A DNA stretch of 64,000 nucleotides from VAZQ01 sp045811525 (GTDB taxonomy: Bacteria; Pseudomonadota; Alphaproteobacteria; Rhizobiales; Xanthobacteraceae): the NCBI GenBank assembly GCA_045811525.1, contig JBJMTV010000042.1, forward strand, positions 1 to 64,000, read 5' to 3'. This document shows, piece after piece, positions 33,511-41,637 of this stretch (positions within the stretch are counted from its first letter, which is position 1; each line of letters opens with the position of its first letter). The position numbers and the translations under genes were made by a program. The notes under the pieces are model-generated. The model did no database searches and was not told where the DNA came from. It saw nothing but the letters and a program-made list of their open reading frames with translations.

Positions 33511-35697
33511 TTGCAGCTTGGCGACTGGAGCATCCGCCACTGGAAGCTGCTTGCAGGCGTCACGACCTGTGCCATCGTTATCGCCGGCGGCCTGATAGGG
33601 TCCTGGAGCACTTATAACAACCCGACGTTCCCCGCCTTGGGCGGCCCGAACGCGCTGCTTTATGATGCCACGCTGAAGATTTTGCAGGCGCAGCGACGTC
33701 GAATTCCTGTCGCACCAGCGGTCTTTGTGGCGCTCGACGACGCTTCTCTCGCCGATCCTGAGCTTGCCGCCTTGCCGAGGCCATTGCTGCAGCCGATATG
33801 GGGCCGTCTGATCGACGGCTTGCTCGATGCTGGCAGCCGAATGATCGCCTTCGACGTGGTCTTCGCTTATGCCGGCGCTGACTTCCAGATCGGATCCTAC
33901 ACTCTCCCGGACTACGATCAGCCCCTTATCGCGGCTCTTTCGCGTGCTCGAAATCGCATAGTGCTCGGGCGATTTCCGACGGCTGTCCCGGCGGCACCCT
34001 TCGTCAGAGCGGCGGGAGCCTCACGCGTGGGAATGCTCGATCTGCAGCTCGAGTCTGATGGCCGAGTGCGTAGTACTGCCGCACTCGTCCGCCTTCCTGA
34101 CGGTCGGATCGGATTGGGATTTGCAGCTCTCGCCGCGGGACTTGGCGTCCGCCAAGCTGCGGCGAGGGAGCGCATACTGATCACGCCATATGCCCCGCTG
34201 CACGAGATCCCCACCTACAGCTTGGCTGGCTTGCTTGCTTGCTTGCGGTCGGCAGAAGGCGCTCGCGAAGTTCGTCAATTCGTCGAGGGTCGTGTCGTCG
34301 TGATTGGCACCGCCGTGCTCGGCGAGGACGAGCACCGCGGACCTACCCGCTTCATGGGCCGTCCCGCTCCCTCCGGGTCGAGTAATGGGTGTGCTCCAGG
34401 CACGCAACACTATGACCGCCCTTATCCGGAAAATGGACCCGGCGCATTCCTGCAAATTGCCGCCATTCAAGCGGCGAGCAGCGACCGGCCGATAACTTTG
34501 GCTCCCGCTTGGCTTCGCATCTCTGCAAGCGCGTGGCTGGTCCTCGCTTTCGCAGTATTGGCATTTCAGGACCGTGGCGCCCTCACCCTGGGTGAGCGAA
34601 ATGTGGCGCGGTTCTCAACCATATTCATGCAGTCGTTGCGCTCGGCGACCATCGGCCTGTTGGCACCGGCCGCGATCGGGGTAATGGTGACTGCGCTCGC
34701 ATTCGCATTTGCCGACGTTTGGCTGCCGATGGGTTACCCCATCGCAGCCACGACAATGGCTTTCGGAATAATTCTCGGGTTGCGATCAGCGCGTCACCGA
34801 GCGTTTTTCCGACGCTTATACAGGACCGCCGGACGTTATTTGCCAGCAGAACGGCTGGTAAAGCTGGCGCGCGGCGGGTTTGCCGACCCTGGCGAGGGCG
34901 AAGAGAGGGAGGTTTCCATCCTTCTTGCCGACCTCGTCGGGTTCACCGCATTCTCCAACAGGCCAGACCTTTCGGCATCCGAGGTCGTTCGTACTGCCAA
35001 TCACTATTTCTGCGTGATGCAGGTCGCCATAGATCACCATGAAGGCTGCAGCGATAAGTTCCTGGGCGATGCTCTCCTGGCATTTTGGAACGGTTTATCG
35101 GATGAGCCGGATCATGCTCTGAAGGCGGTGGCGGCAGCCCGCGAGCTGATCATCGCGGTGAACGAGGCAAAACATTCCGTAGCCCATGCATTAACTGCGC
35201 GAGCGGTGGTGTGCTCCGGCCGGGTCTATGTGGGCGACTTGGGCGCCAAACAGAGGAGCAGCTTTACCATCATCGGTCCGGCGGTGAATGAGATCTTCCG
35301 CCTGGAAAAAGCACCAGACCTTTACGGTGTGCCGCTTCTGCTGGCGGCTTCGACTGCCGCCTCAATGCAATCCGCGCCGCCCGGGTCCGGTTCAGCGAAG
35401 CTGCTGACCAGCAACGCCCTCGTGCGCCTCGATGATCTCGAGCTTAAGGGATTTTCCAAGCCGGAATCTATCTATGCACTGGTGCCACTCGAAGATCCGT
35501 GCTTGGCGAAGTTCCAGGGGGCTCGCAGTGCTCTGGATGAGAAGAGGCTGCACGAGGCACTTTCGGCCCTACGGGAAGTCAATAGCGGAATGCTGCAGGC
35601 AGCAGCGCAAACCTTACTGCAGCGCTATGGCACCCTCGACAAGTCCCTCATCACGGCGGCCCCAACAGCGGTACAGGAGATCAGCGCGTCGGCTTGA
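33511..35697 (+). CDS. CHASE2-domain class III adenylate/guanylate cyclase
   Basis: The 728-residue membrane protein begins with a helix (LLAGVTTCAIVIAGGLIG), then a CHASE2-type periplasmic sensor domain (about 45-330: VFVALDDASLADPELA, MIAFDVVFAY, VVVIGTAVLGEDE). Three hydrophobic segments follow (about 335-430). The catalytic domain has ILLADLVGFTAFS (metal-binding Asp474), SDKFLGDALLAFW (Lys516, Asp520) and FTIIGPAVNEIFRL. These are the residues needed for activity, and the Lys favours ATP. CHASE2 ligands are unknown. The TTG start has GAGG seven bases upstream. The stop overlaps the convergent TctC gene by 17 bases. It completes the envelope region. Confidence 0.9.
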   Translation: MQLGDWSIRHWKLLAGVTTCAIVIAGGLIGSWSTYNNPTFPALGGPNALLYDATLKILQAQRRRIPVAPAVFVALDDASLADPELAALPRPLLQPIWGRLIDGLLDAGSRMIAFDVVFAYAGADFQIGSYTLPDYDQPLIAALSRARNRIVLGRFPTAVPAAPFVRAAGASRVGMLDLQLESDGRVRSTAALVRLPDGRIGLGFAALAAGLGVRQAAARERILITPYAPLHEIPTYSLAGLLACLRSAEGAREVRQFVEGRVVVIGTAVLGEDEHRGPTRFMGRPAPSGSSNGCAPGTQHYDRPYPENGPGAFLQIAAIQAASSDRPITLAPAWLRISASAWLVLAFAVLAFQDRGALTLGERNVARFSTIFMQSLRSATIGLLAPAAIGVMVTALAFAFADVWLPMGYPIAATTMAFGIILGLRSARHRAFFRRLYRTAGRYLPAERLVKLARGGFADPGEGEEREVSILLADLVGFTAFSNRPDLSASEVVRTANHYFCVMQVAIDHHEGCSDKFLGDALLAFWNGLSDEPDHALKAVAAARELIIAVNEAKHSVAHALTARAVVCSGRVYVGDLGAKQRSSFTIIGPAVNEIFRLEKAPDLYGVPLLLAASTAASMQSAPPGSGSAKLLTSNALVRLDDLELKGFSKPESIYALVPLEDPCLAKFQGARSALDEKRLHEALSALREVNSGMLQAAAQTLLQRYGTLDKSLITAAPTAVQEISASA

Positions 35698-36655
35698 GGT
35701 CGAGCGCCTTGGCGATGGTGGCGATGTGCGCGCGTTGCCGCGCCATGATCTCCGCGAATTGCCTTGCTCCGCCACGCATCGGTGTTTGCGCGGTGGCGTT
35801 GAGCTTTGCGTCCATGTCAGGGTCATCCGCGGCTGCCACGACATCGGCGCCTATCTTCTCACGCAGCTCCGCCGCAACGGCCGGGCTGCTGAACAAGCCG
35901 ACCAGCCCTTCCATCTCCATGGCTGGGAAACCAGCCTCCCGTGCCGTGGGAATGTCCGGCAGGCTCGGCGCACGCGCGGCACCCATCTGCGCCAACACCT
36001 TGATGCGGCCCGCTTGCTGCTGCGGGCGCTGGATCGCATATGATGACGAATAGACCTGCAGCCGCCCCTCGGCGAGGTCGTTCACCGCCTGCACGATGTC
36101 ACGATAAGGCACCTTGGCAAAAGTCAGGCCGGCCTCTTTGGCGAAATAATCGAAAGCGAGATCGGTAATGCCCGGCACGGCGGCCGAATTCCACTTGCCG
36201 TTCTCCGCGCGTGCCCGTCTGACGAAATCAGCGAGATCGGCAATGTTCAACGCGGCCGGCACTCCGACCGACAGCACGGTGGATGAGAGGCTTGCAATCG
36301 GCAGGAGGTCGTCGGGATTATAGGGCAGCTTCTGGTACTGGTAGGGATGGACGAGGAAGCTGCCGCTCGGGCCGAAATAGAACGTGTGATCATCATTTGC
36401 GGAGAGCACGGCCTGAATGGCGATGAAGCTGTCGCCTCCGGGGCGGTTCTCGACCACAACCGGTTTCCCCCAGCGCGTCGACAGCTTCTCCTGAATAAGC
36501 CGGGCTCCGATGTCGGCTCCCGCTCCGGGACCGAATGGAAGCACGAAGCGCACCGGCCGCTGCGGCCAAGACTGCTGTGCCGCAAGGGGCGACGCACACA
36601 GCATGGACACTCCTGCCAGAATCAGGAGGAAGATATGGCGTCTTCTTTGAATCAT
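35681..36655 (-). CDS. Bug/TctC-type tripartite tricarboxylate transporter receptor
   Basis: The 324-residue product has a signal peptide (FLLILAGVSMLCASPLAAQQ) and the Bug family opening WPQRPVRFVLPFGPGAGADIGARL. It continues with VVVENRPGGDSFIA and ALPDIPTAREAGFP-type ends (here PSLPDIPTAREAGFPAME). Bug proteins bind small acids in the periplasm for TctAB-type transport, but no TctA or TctB gene is next to it, and many Bug proteins are orphans. The gene overlaps the 3' end of the cyclase by 17 bases, tail to tail. Nearby genes (cupin, MetE-like, CoA-transferase) suggest an uncharacterised catabolic route. Confidence 0.88.
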   Translation of the reverse strand: MIQRRRHIFLLILAGVSMLCASPLAAQQSWPQRPVRFVLPFGPGAGADIGARLIQEKLSTRWGKPVVVENRPGGDSFIAIQAVLSANDDHTFYFGPSGSFLVHPYQYQKLPYNPDDLLPIASLSSTVLSVGVPAALNIADLADFVRRARAENGKWNSAAVPGITDLAFDYFAKEAGLTFAKVPYRDIVQAVNDLAEGRLQVYSSSYAIQRPQQQAGRIKVLAQMGAARAPSLPDIPTAREAGFPAMEMEGLVGLFSSPAVAAELREKIGADVVAAADDPDMDAKLNATAQTPMRGGARQFAEIMARQRAHIATIAKALDLKPTR

Positions 36656-36749
36656 CCGCTCCTCACTTCAACACTCCCGCGCAGTAAGGCGCCGCTCGCC
36701 GCCTCGACAGCCGGACAGTCCATCCCCGTTTGCATTCCATAGATGATCA

Positions 36750-37268
36750 TCATTCCTTGCGGCCGGCTGGGTCAACCTGGTAGCCGGAATCCGCGATTGA
36801 GCCCACGCCCATCCAACCCCACACCAGGACAACGTCCTCGCTCGAGCTGTTGTTGAAGCCATGCCAGGAGCCGCGTGGCGAGTAGACCACGTCGCCTTCG
36901 ATGGACGGCTCTTCGCCCAGATCACTGTAGATGTGGCCCCTGCCTTTAATGACGATGAAGAACCCATCGCAGTTGCAGTGCCGATGCCGCTCGTGCCGGG
37001 CACCGGGCTTCAGCACGCTCCAACCTACTAGGTGATCGGCACCGGCTGACGTCTTGTCGATCAGAAACTGCACGTGCATGTCCACCCAACCGTCATCGCG
37101 GGTCAGGTCTTCCACCTTGGGCACGTTGCGGATGTTGGTGCGATAAATCGACGGCCCGGCGCTTGGCGCGACCGCGGCTTTCTTCGGCTCTTCCTCACGG
37201 ACGATTGCCGCCGTTGCCTTCACCGCTCGGGCAAGCGCCGCCCCGATCTTCTCGGCCTTCGATGTCAT
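36750..37268 (-). CDS. Cupin domain-containing protein
   Basis: The 172-residue product has a cupin core: GWSVLKPGARHERHRHCNCDGFFIVIKGRGHIYSD followed by GDVVYSPRGSWHGFNN in segments that fit GX5HXHX3-4EX6G and GX5PXGX2HX3N, although the usual Glu of the first motif is replaced. The two His of HRH and the later His fit a metal site. Function could be an enzyme or a small-molecule sensor. ATG 37268 is preferred, since upstream in-frame sequence lacks coding character. It is on the same strand as the MetE-like gene 40 bases away, likely co-transcribed. The substrate is unknown. Confidence 0.8.
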   Translation of the reverse strand: MTSKAEKIGAALARAVKATAAIVREEEPKKAAVAPSAGPSIYRTNIRNVPKVEDLTRDDGWVDMHVQFLIDKTSAGADHLVGWSVLKPGARHERHRHCNCDGFFIVIKGRGHIYSDLGEEPSIEGDVVYSPRGSWHGFNNSSSEDVVLVWGWMGVGSIADSGYQVDPAGRKE

Positions 37269-37308
37269 ATGGTTTCGCCCACAGGCCGCCGACCACCGTG
37301 AACCGGGT

Positions 37309-38457
37309 TCATCCCCAGAGCTCCTCGCTCGCGAGCCTCGCTCCTTGCACCAGGCTCTCGAATTTGGCCCACATGACGGAGGGGTGCACGCGCTGAATGC
37401 CTTCCGCCTGGGCAAAGCCGCAATCGGTGCCCGCGATCACATTCTCGCGGCCGACCGCGCGCGCGAAATTGATGATGCGCTCTGCAACAAGGCGCGGATG
37501 CTCGACCGTAATCGTGTGATGCGTCACGACCCCGGGGATCAGGATCTTTCCGGGTGGCAGCTTGACCTTTTCCCAGACATGCCACTCGTGCTCGTGACGC
37601 ACATTGGCGGCCTCGATGGAATATGCCCCCGCGTCGACGCGCAGGATGAGCTCGAGGATGTCCTCCAGCGCGGCATCGGCCACGTGCGGCACATGCCAGC
37701 TGCCGAAACAGATGTGATAACGCACACGATCTTGCGGTATTCCCCGCAGCGCGCGGTTCAGCGCCTCGATGCGCAACTCCGCCCATTCTAAGTAACGCTG
37801 CGGGCTCTGCTCGGTGAGGTGGTCGTACATGTTGGCGAGCACGGCATCGTCGACCTGCAGCACCAGGCCGGCATTTACGATGGCCAGATATTCCTCGCGC
37901 AACGCATCGGCTATCGCAAAGACGTAGTCGGTCTCGTTGTCATAGTACTCATTGGTGGCATCGTAGCCGACACTGGCTGGGGCCACCGCGGTGAAGAACG
38001 CCTCTGTGACGCCGGTCGAGGCAACCGCCGCCTGAAGATTGCTGATGTCGCGGTCCACGCTCGCGTGATCGCGATAGGCGATCGGACCGACGCAGGCATG
38101 CCCTGGGGTACCCGTAACACCGCGTGGAAATTCCTTCGCCATGAAAGATGCAAAGCGCAGCCGATCGCGCCCGAGCCATACCGCTGGATACATGGTTTGC
38201 GGCCGCTCCTCGAAGCCGCTCACGCGGGCGAGCACGTAATTGGCCCAGCCGGACTTGCCGAACTCGCCGTCGTTGACGATGTCAATGCCAACTTTGGCTT
38301 GCATCTCGACCACGTCGGCCACCGCTCGCCGCAACTGCTCGTGGTAACGCTCGTGCCCGGCGCCGTGCTTCGCCGCGATCGAGGTCTCGAGCAGCTCGGC
38401 CGGTCGCACGATGCTGCCGACATGCGTGGTCAGAACGCGATGCTCGCTACGCTGCAT
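37309..38457 (-). CDS. Cobalamin-independent methionine synthase-like protein (MetE C-terminal type)
   Basis: The 382-residue product resembles the catalytic (C-terminal) half of MetE: LTTHVGSIVRP at the start, VGIDIVNDGEFGKSGW, YHICFGSWH, and GTDCGFAQAEG near the end. The His and two Cys expected to bind zinc are visible (YHICFG and TDCGF). Proteins of this short type act in various methyl transfers and are often not true MetE, so no symbol is given. ATG 38457 opens close to LTTHVGS. It is transcribed away from the CoA-transferase gene. In this cluster a demethylating or methyl-transfer role in catabolism is possible but is inference. Confidence 0.82.
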   Translation of the reverse strand: MQRSEHRVLTTHVGSIVRPAELLETSIAAKHGAGHERYHEQLRRAVADVVEMQAKVGIDIVNDGEFGKSGWANYVLARVSGFEERPQTMYPAVWLGRDRLRFASFMAKEFPRGVTGTPGHACVGPIAYRDHASVDRDISNLQAAVASTGVTEAFFTAVAPASVGYDATNEYYDNETDYVFAIADALREEYLAIVNAGLVLQVDDAVLANMYDHLTEQSPQRYLEWAELRIEALNRALRGIPQDRVRYHICFGSWHVPHVADAALEDILELILRVDAGAYSIEAANVRHEHEWHVWEKVKLPPGKILIPGVVTHHTITVEHPRLVAERIINFARAVGRENVIAGTDCGFAQAEGIQRVHPSVMWAKFESLVQGARLASEELWG

Positions 38458-38715
38458 AATGTTCCCGTGAGCAGGCCAGATGGTGCCATGTCTCGCCGGC
38501 ATTGGCCCATTGTCAATGCCCGCCCGTAATTGCCAGCGGTGATCACCGCAGGGATCAAGGAAGGCTTGTTCATCTCAGAGCCTGTTCGTATCAAGGAGCG
38601 TTCGTTTCGAGGACTTCATGCACATCCATATGCCGGAACTATCCGACGCGCGGGGAAATCGCGGTGGCCGCGGCATCGTGCACCGCCAGCTACCGCACGG
38701 CATGCGGAGGATGCG

Positions 38716-39930
38716 ATGACGGCGGCGCTGCCGTTGTGCGGGATCACCGTGGTGGAGATCGGGACCAGCGTGGCGGGGCCATTTGCCGGCCAAGTCCTCG
38801 CCGATCTTGGGGCTCAGGTGCTCAAGGTCGAGAACCCGCATGGCGGTGACGACGCCCGCAACTGGGGTCCGCCATTCGTGCGCGGCGCCTCGCCCATCTT
38901 CAACGCCATCAATCGCAACAAGCAATCCGTCGCGATCGATTTGAAGAGCGAATCAAAGCGCGCAGCGCTGCGCCGGTTTATTCTCGAGCAGGCTGACGTG
39001 GTGCTGCAGAATTTGCGGCCTGGCCTGGTCGAGAGCTATGGCTTGGATGCAGTCAGCTTGCGTGCGGCAAAGCCCGCGCTCATTTATTGCAATCTGGCTG
39101 CCTATGGTGCCCGTGGGCCGCTCAAGCAGCGCCCCGGCTATGATCCTCTCATGCAGGCGTTCGCCGGGCTGATGACCCTGACCGGCGAGGAAGGGCGCGA
39201 GCCCGTGCGCACCGGGCCCTCCATTGTCGATCAGGGCAGTGCGATGTGGGCCGTGATCGGCGTGCTTGCGGCACTCTATCGCCGTATCGCGACGGGCGAA
39301 GGCTGCGAGGTGGCAACCTCGCTCTACGAGACTGCCCTGGGCTGGACCAATATGCATATGGCAAGCTACCTGGCGTCGGGGCGGGTGCCGCAGCGGATGG
39401 GCTCGGAGAATTTCGGGATCTGTCCCTATAAAGCATACGCCACAACCGACGGCTGGGTCGTGGTGGCGGCCGGTAACGACAGTCTCTTTCAAAAGCTCGC
39501 CGATACCCTTGGGCATCCCGACTGGGCGCAGGACCCCCGCTTCAAGAGCAACCCGGACCGCGTGCGCCACCGCGAACATCTCAATGCGATGGTCGCGGCG
39601 GTGATCGCAACCGATAACGCAGAAAGCTGGGTGGAGAAGCTCGCCCGTGCCGGTGTCCCATGTGCACCGGTGCTCAGCCTCGATCAGGTCGTTGCCAACC
39701 CGCAATTCGCCGCTGTCGGCATGCTGCTGGAGGGGCCGGACGCATCCATGCCGCTCATCGGCATTCCGTTGCGGTTCGACGGCGAGCGGCTGCCGTACCG
39801 TAGCCATCCGCCGGCGCTGGGCGAGCACAGCGCGCTCATCCTCGGTGCGGCGCAAGGGCGTGAGGAGCTTTGCCTAGGACCGAACAGGCCGACACCACGA
39901 GCTCGCCGCAGGAATGATGCGGACTTCTGA
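38716..39930 (+). CDS. CaiB/BaiF (family III) CoA-transferase
   Basis: The 404-residue product has the family opening LCGITVVEIGTSVAGPFAGQVLADLGAQVLKVE in parts, then SVAIDLKS, NLRPGLVESYGLD (with an expected catalytic Asp region near 165 region LxxxRPGYDPLMQA) and later AYATTDGWVVVAAGND. These enzymes transfer CoA between carboxylic acids. ATG 38716 with GGAGG nearby begins on the family start. The last about 15 residues (TPRARRRNDADF) come from the palindromic repeat at 39896, so the C-terminus has been replaced by it. The normal core ends near SALILGAAQGREEL, so function is probably intact. The substrate is unknown. Confidence 0.88.
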   Translation: MTAALPLCGITVVEIGTSVAGPFAGQVLADLGAQVLKVENPHGGDDARNWGPPFVRGASPIFNAINRNKQSVAIDLKSESKRAALRRFILEQADVVLQNLRPGLVESYGLDAVSLRAAKPALIYCNLAAYGARGPLKQRPGYDPLMQAFAGLMTLTGEEGREPVRTGPSIVDQGSAMWAVIGVLAALYRRIATGEGCEVATSLYETALGWTNMHMASYLASGRVPQRMGSENFGICPYKAYATTDGWVVVAAGNDSLFQKLADTLGHPDWAQDPRFKSNPDRVRHREHLNAMVAAVIATDNAESWVEKLARAGVPCAPVLSLDQVVANPQFAAVGMLLEGPDASMPLIGIPLRFDGERLPYRSHPPALGEHSALILGAAQGREELCLGPNRPTPRARRRNDADF

Positions 39931-39945
39931 ACCGGCAGTGTTGGC
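39896..39945. repeat. Palindromic repeat, half copy at the 3' end of the CoA-transferase
   Basis: The sequence contains CACGAGCTCGCCGCAGGAATGATGCGGACTTCTGAACC in pieces that match the central and right arm of the copies at 25241 and 33331. The left arm is missing. The stop codon of the CoA-transferase lies inside it. Reverse translation of this copy and of the 33331 copy gives the similar peptide QKSASFL. Confidence 0.7.
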
Positions 39946-39950
39946 AAGCG

Positions 39951-40841
39951 TCAGGCGGCTGCGGCTTTGCCTTTGGGACGAACCTCCGCGCTGTAGTCCT
40001 CCATCAGCTGGCGTGTGATCACGCCGGGCGTGAACTTCCACTGCGCAATCTCCGAGACGGCCGTAACCTCCGCCGCGGTCCCGGTGATGAAGCATTCCGA
40101 GAATTGCGACAGCTCCTCCGGCATGATGCGCCGCTCGATCACCTCTATGCCGCGCCGCTTGGCAAGCTCGATTGCGGTGCGACGGGTTATTCCAGCTAGG
40201 AAGCAGTCGGCGACGGGAGTGTGGATGGTGCGGTCCCTGATAAAGAAGATATTGGCACCGGTGCATTCGGCGACACGGCCCTGCCAGTCCAGCATCAATG
40301 CATCGGCATAGCCTTTGCGTTCCGCCTGGTGCTTGGAGATCGTGCAGATGGCATAAAGGCAAGACGCTTTGGCGAGAGCGGGTGCGGTCTTTGGATCCGG
40401 ACGACGATAATCAGCGAGATCAATTCGGATGCCCTTGAGGCGCTGCGCCGGATCGAAATAGCTCGGCCATTGCCAGTTTGCGATCGCCAGATGAATGGTG
40501 TTGTTCATGGCGGTCACGCCGAGTTGCTCCGAGCCGCGCCAGGCGATGGCGCGTATATAGCAGTCAGGCATGCCGTTTCGTTCGACAACCACTTGCTTGG
40601 CGGCATCGATCTCGGCAACCGAGTAGGGGATCTCGAAATCCATTATCTCCGCCGAACGCTTCAGGCGCTCGGAGTGATTGGTGCCCTTGAAGATCGCGCC
40701 GCCATAAGCGCGCTCGCCTTCAAAGACGCAGCTGGCATAATGCAGGCCGTGTGTGAGCACGCTGATCTTCGTATCTGCAGTGGGAACGAGCTTGCCGTCG
40801 AACCAGATGAGATCGGCACGTTGGTCGAATGGCACAGCCAT
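39951..40841 (-). CDS. ilvE: Branched-chain amino acid aminotransferase
   Basis: The 296-residue product is a class IV PLP aminotransferase: SVLTHGLHYASCVFEGERAY, RLKRSAEIM, ALAKASCLY (PLP lysine region) and ALMLDWQGRVAECTGANIFFIRD, then LAGITRRTAIELA. It moves the amino group between glutamate and Val, Ile or Leu keto acids. ATG 40841 has GGAGGAG upstream. In related Rhizobiales the gene lies next to a MarR-type regulator, as here, where the MarR gene is divergent with a 249-base gap. Length is normal. Confidence 0.9.
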   Translation of the reverse strand: MAVPFDQRADLIWFDGKLVPTADTKISVLTHGLHYASCVFEGERAYGGAIFKGTNHSERLKRSAEIMDFEIPYSVAEIDAAKQVVVERNGMPDCYIRAIAWRGSEQLGVTAMNNTIHLAIANWQWPSYFDPAQRLKGIRIDLADYRRPDPKTAPALAKASCLYAICTISKHQAERKGYADALMLDWQGRVAECTGANIFFIRDRTIHTPVADCFLAGITRRTAIELAKRRGIEVIERRIMPEELSQFSECFITGTAAEVTAVSEIAQWKFTPGVITRQLMEDYSAEVRPKGKAAAA

Positions 40842-41076
40842 CGCGTCTCCTCCTCGGACTGCCGGCAGACGGTGAGCGTCGGCAGACGCGTTGCAAGCTT
40901 TTTGCGTTGCCGGCCGACAGCCGGTATGTTTCAGCCTCGCCAATGAGAGCGCGCTTGCGCCTCCGGCGCAATCCTGCCCTTTTCGATCGCGGCGCGGCTC
41001 CGCAGATCGGGAGACGCGGGCCACGTGCACAGTTATACAGGTGCAGGCACCGGAGACGATTGGATACAAAAGCTCG

Positions 41077-41082
41077 TATAAT
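41077..41082 (+). promoter_or_regulatory. TATAAT -10 close to the MarR start (possible leaderless start)
   Basis: TATAAT is 8 bases upstream of ATG 41091, so transcription would start close to the A of the ATG. No Shine-Dalgarno sequence is visible before the gene, which fits a leaderless message. The nearest -35-like TTGGAT (41060) is only 11 bases away and too close, so the -35 is not identified. A short ATGT-CA-ACAT palindrome overlaps the start. Confidence 0.55.
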
Positions 41083-41090
41083 ATGTCAAC

Positions 41091-41627
41091 ATGGCTGACC
41101 TAATTATTCCATTGGCCGATCGCCGCGCTCCCAACGTGAGCCCGCGTGGCCAGGAGCCGATATGGGATGTGATCGAGCTCCTGTTCTTTGCCTACCGTGA
41201 TTTCATCGGTGATCCCGACGAGGTCCTGGCAAAATTGAAGTTCGGCCGCGCCCACCACCGAGTGCTGCATTTCGTCAATCGCAATCCGGGCATGAAGGTC
41301 GCCGAGCTCCTGGAGACGCTAAAGATCACCAAGCAGTCACTGGGTCGCGTGCTCAAACAGTTGATTGATGAGGGTTACGTGCTGCAGAAGGAAGGCGCAC
41401 AGGACCGCCGCCAACGCCTGCTCTATGTCACGCCCAAAGGCGAGGCTCTCGCAATGAAGCTTGCCGGCCTCCAGACCACGCGTATCATGCGCGCATTGGC
41501 CGAGCTCGGCCCCAACGCTCACGAGCTTGCGGGGCGCTTTCTCGCGGCCATGATCAATCCGGAGCAGCGTGACGCGGTGTTGCGTTTCATAGCCCGGGCG
41601 GATCGGGTGCGCCGAGTGCGCGGCTGA
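41091..41627 (+). CDS. MarR-family transcriptional regulator
   Basis: The 178-residue product has a winged-helix DNA-binding domain of MarR type: FGRAHHRVLHFVNRNPGMKVAELLETLKITKQSLGRVLKQL, followed by QKEGAQDRRQRLLYVTPKG (the wing). It sits between divergent ilvE and the downstream regulator pair. MarR proteins repress genes and are relieved by small ligands. The ligand here is not known. It may control itself and ilvE. The response regulator starts 10 bases downstream, so the three genes at 41091-43760 probably form one operon. Confidence 0.9.
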   Translation: MADLIIPLADRRAPNVSPRGQEPIWDVIELLFFAYRDFIGDPDEVLAKLKFGRAHHRVLHFVNRNPGMKVAELLETLKITKQSLGRVLKQLIDEGYVLQKEGAQDRRQRLLYVTPKGEALAMKLAGLQTTRIMRALAELGPNAHELAGRFLAAMINPEQRDAVLRFIARADRVRRVRG

Positions 41628-41637
41628 GGGCAGCAGC

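Noticed and set aside
16924..35697. The accessory region as an integrated mobile island
   Set aside because: No integrase, transposase, tRNA or att-like direct repeats were found. Only short palindromic repeats occur, so I call it accessory but not mobile.
41060..41082. TTGGAT/TATAAT as a complete sigma70 promoter
   Set aside because: The spacer is only 11 bases, too short for the usual 16-18. Only the -10 is considered.
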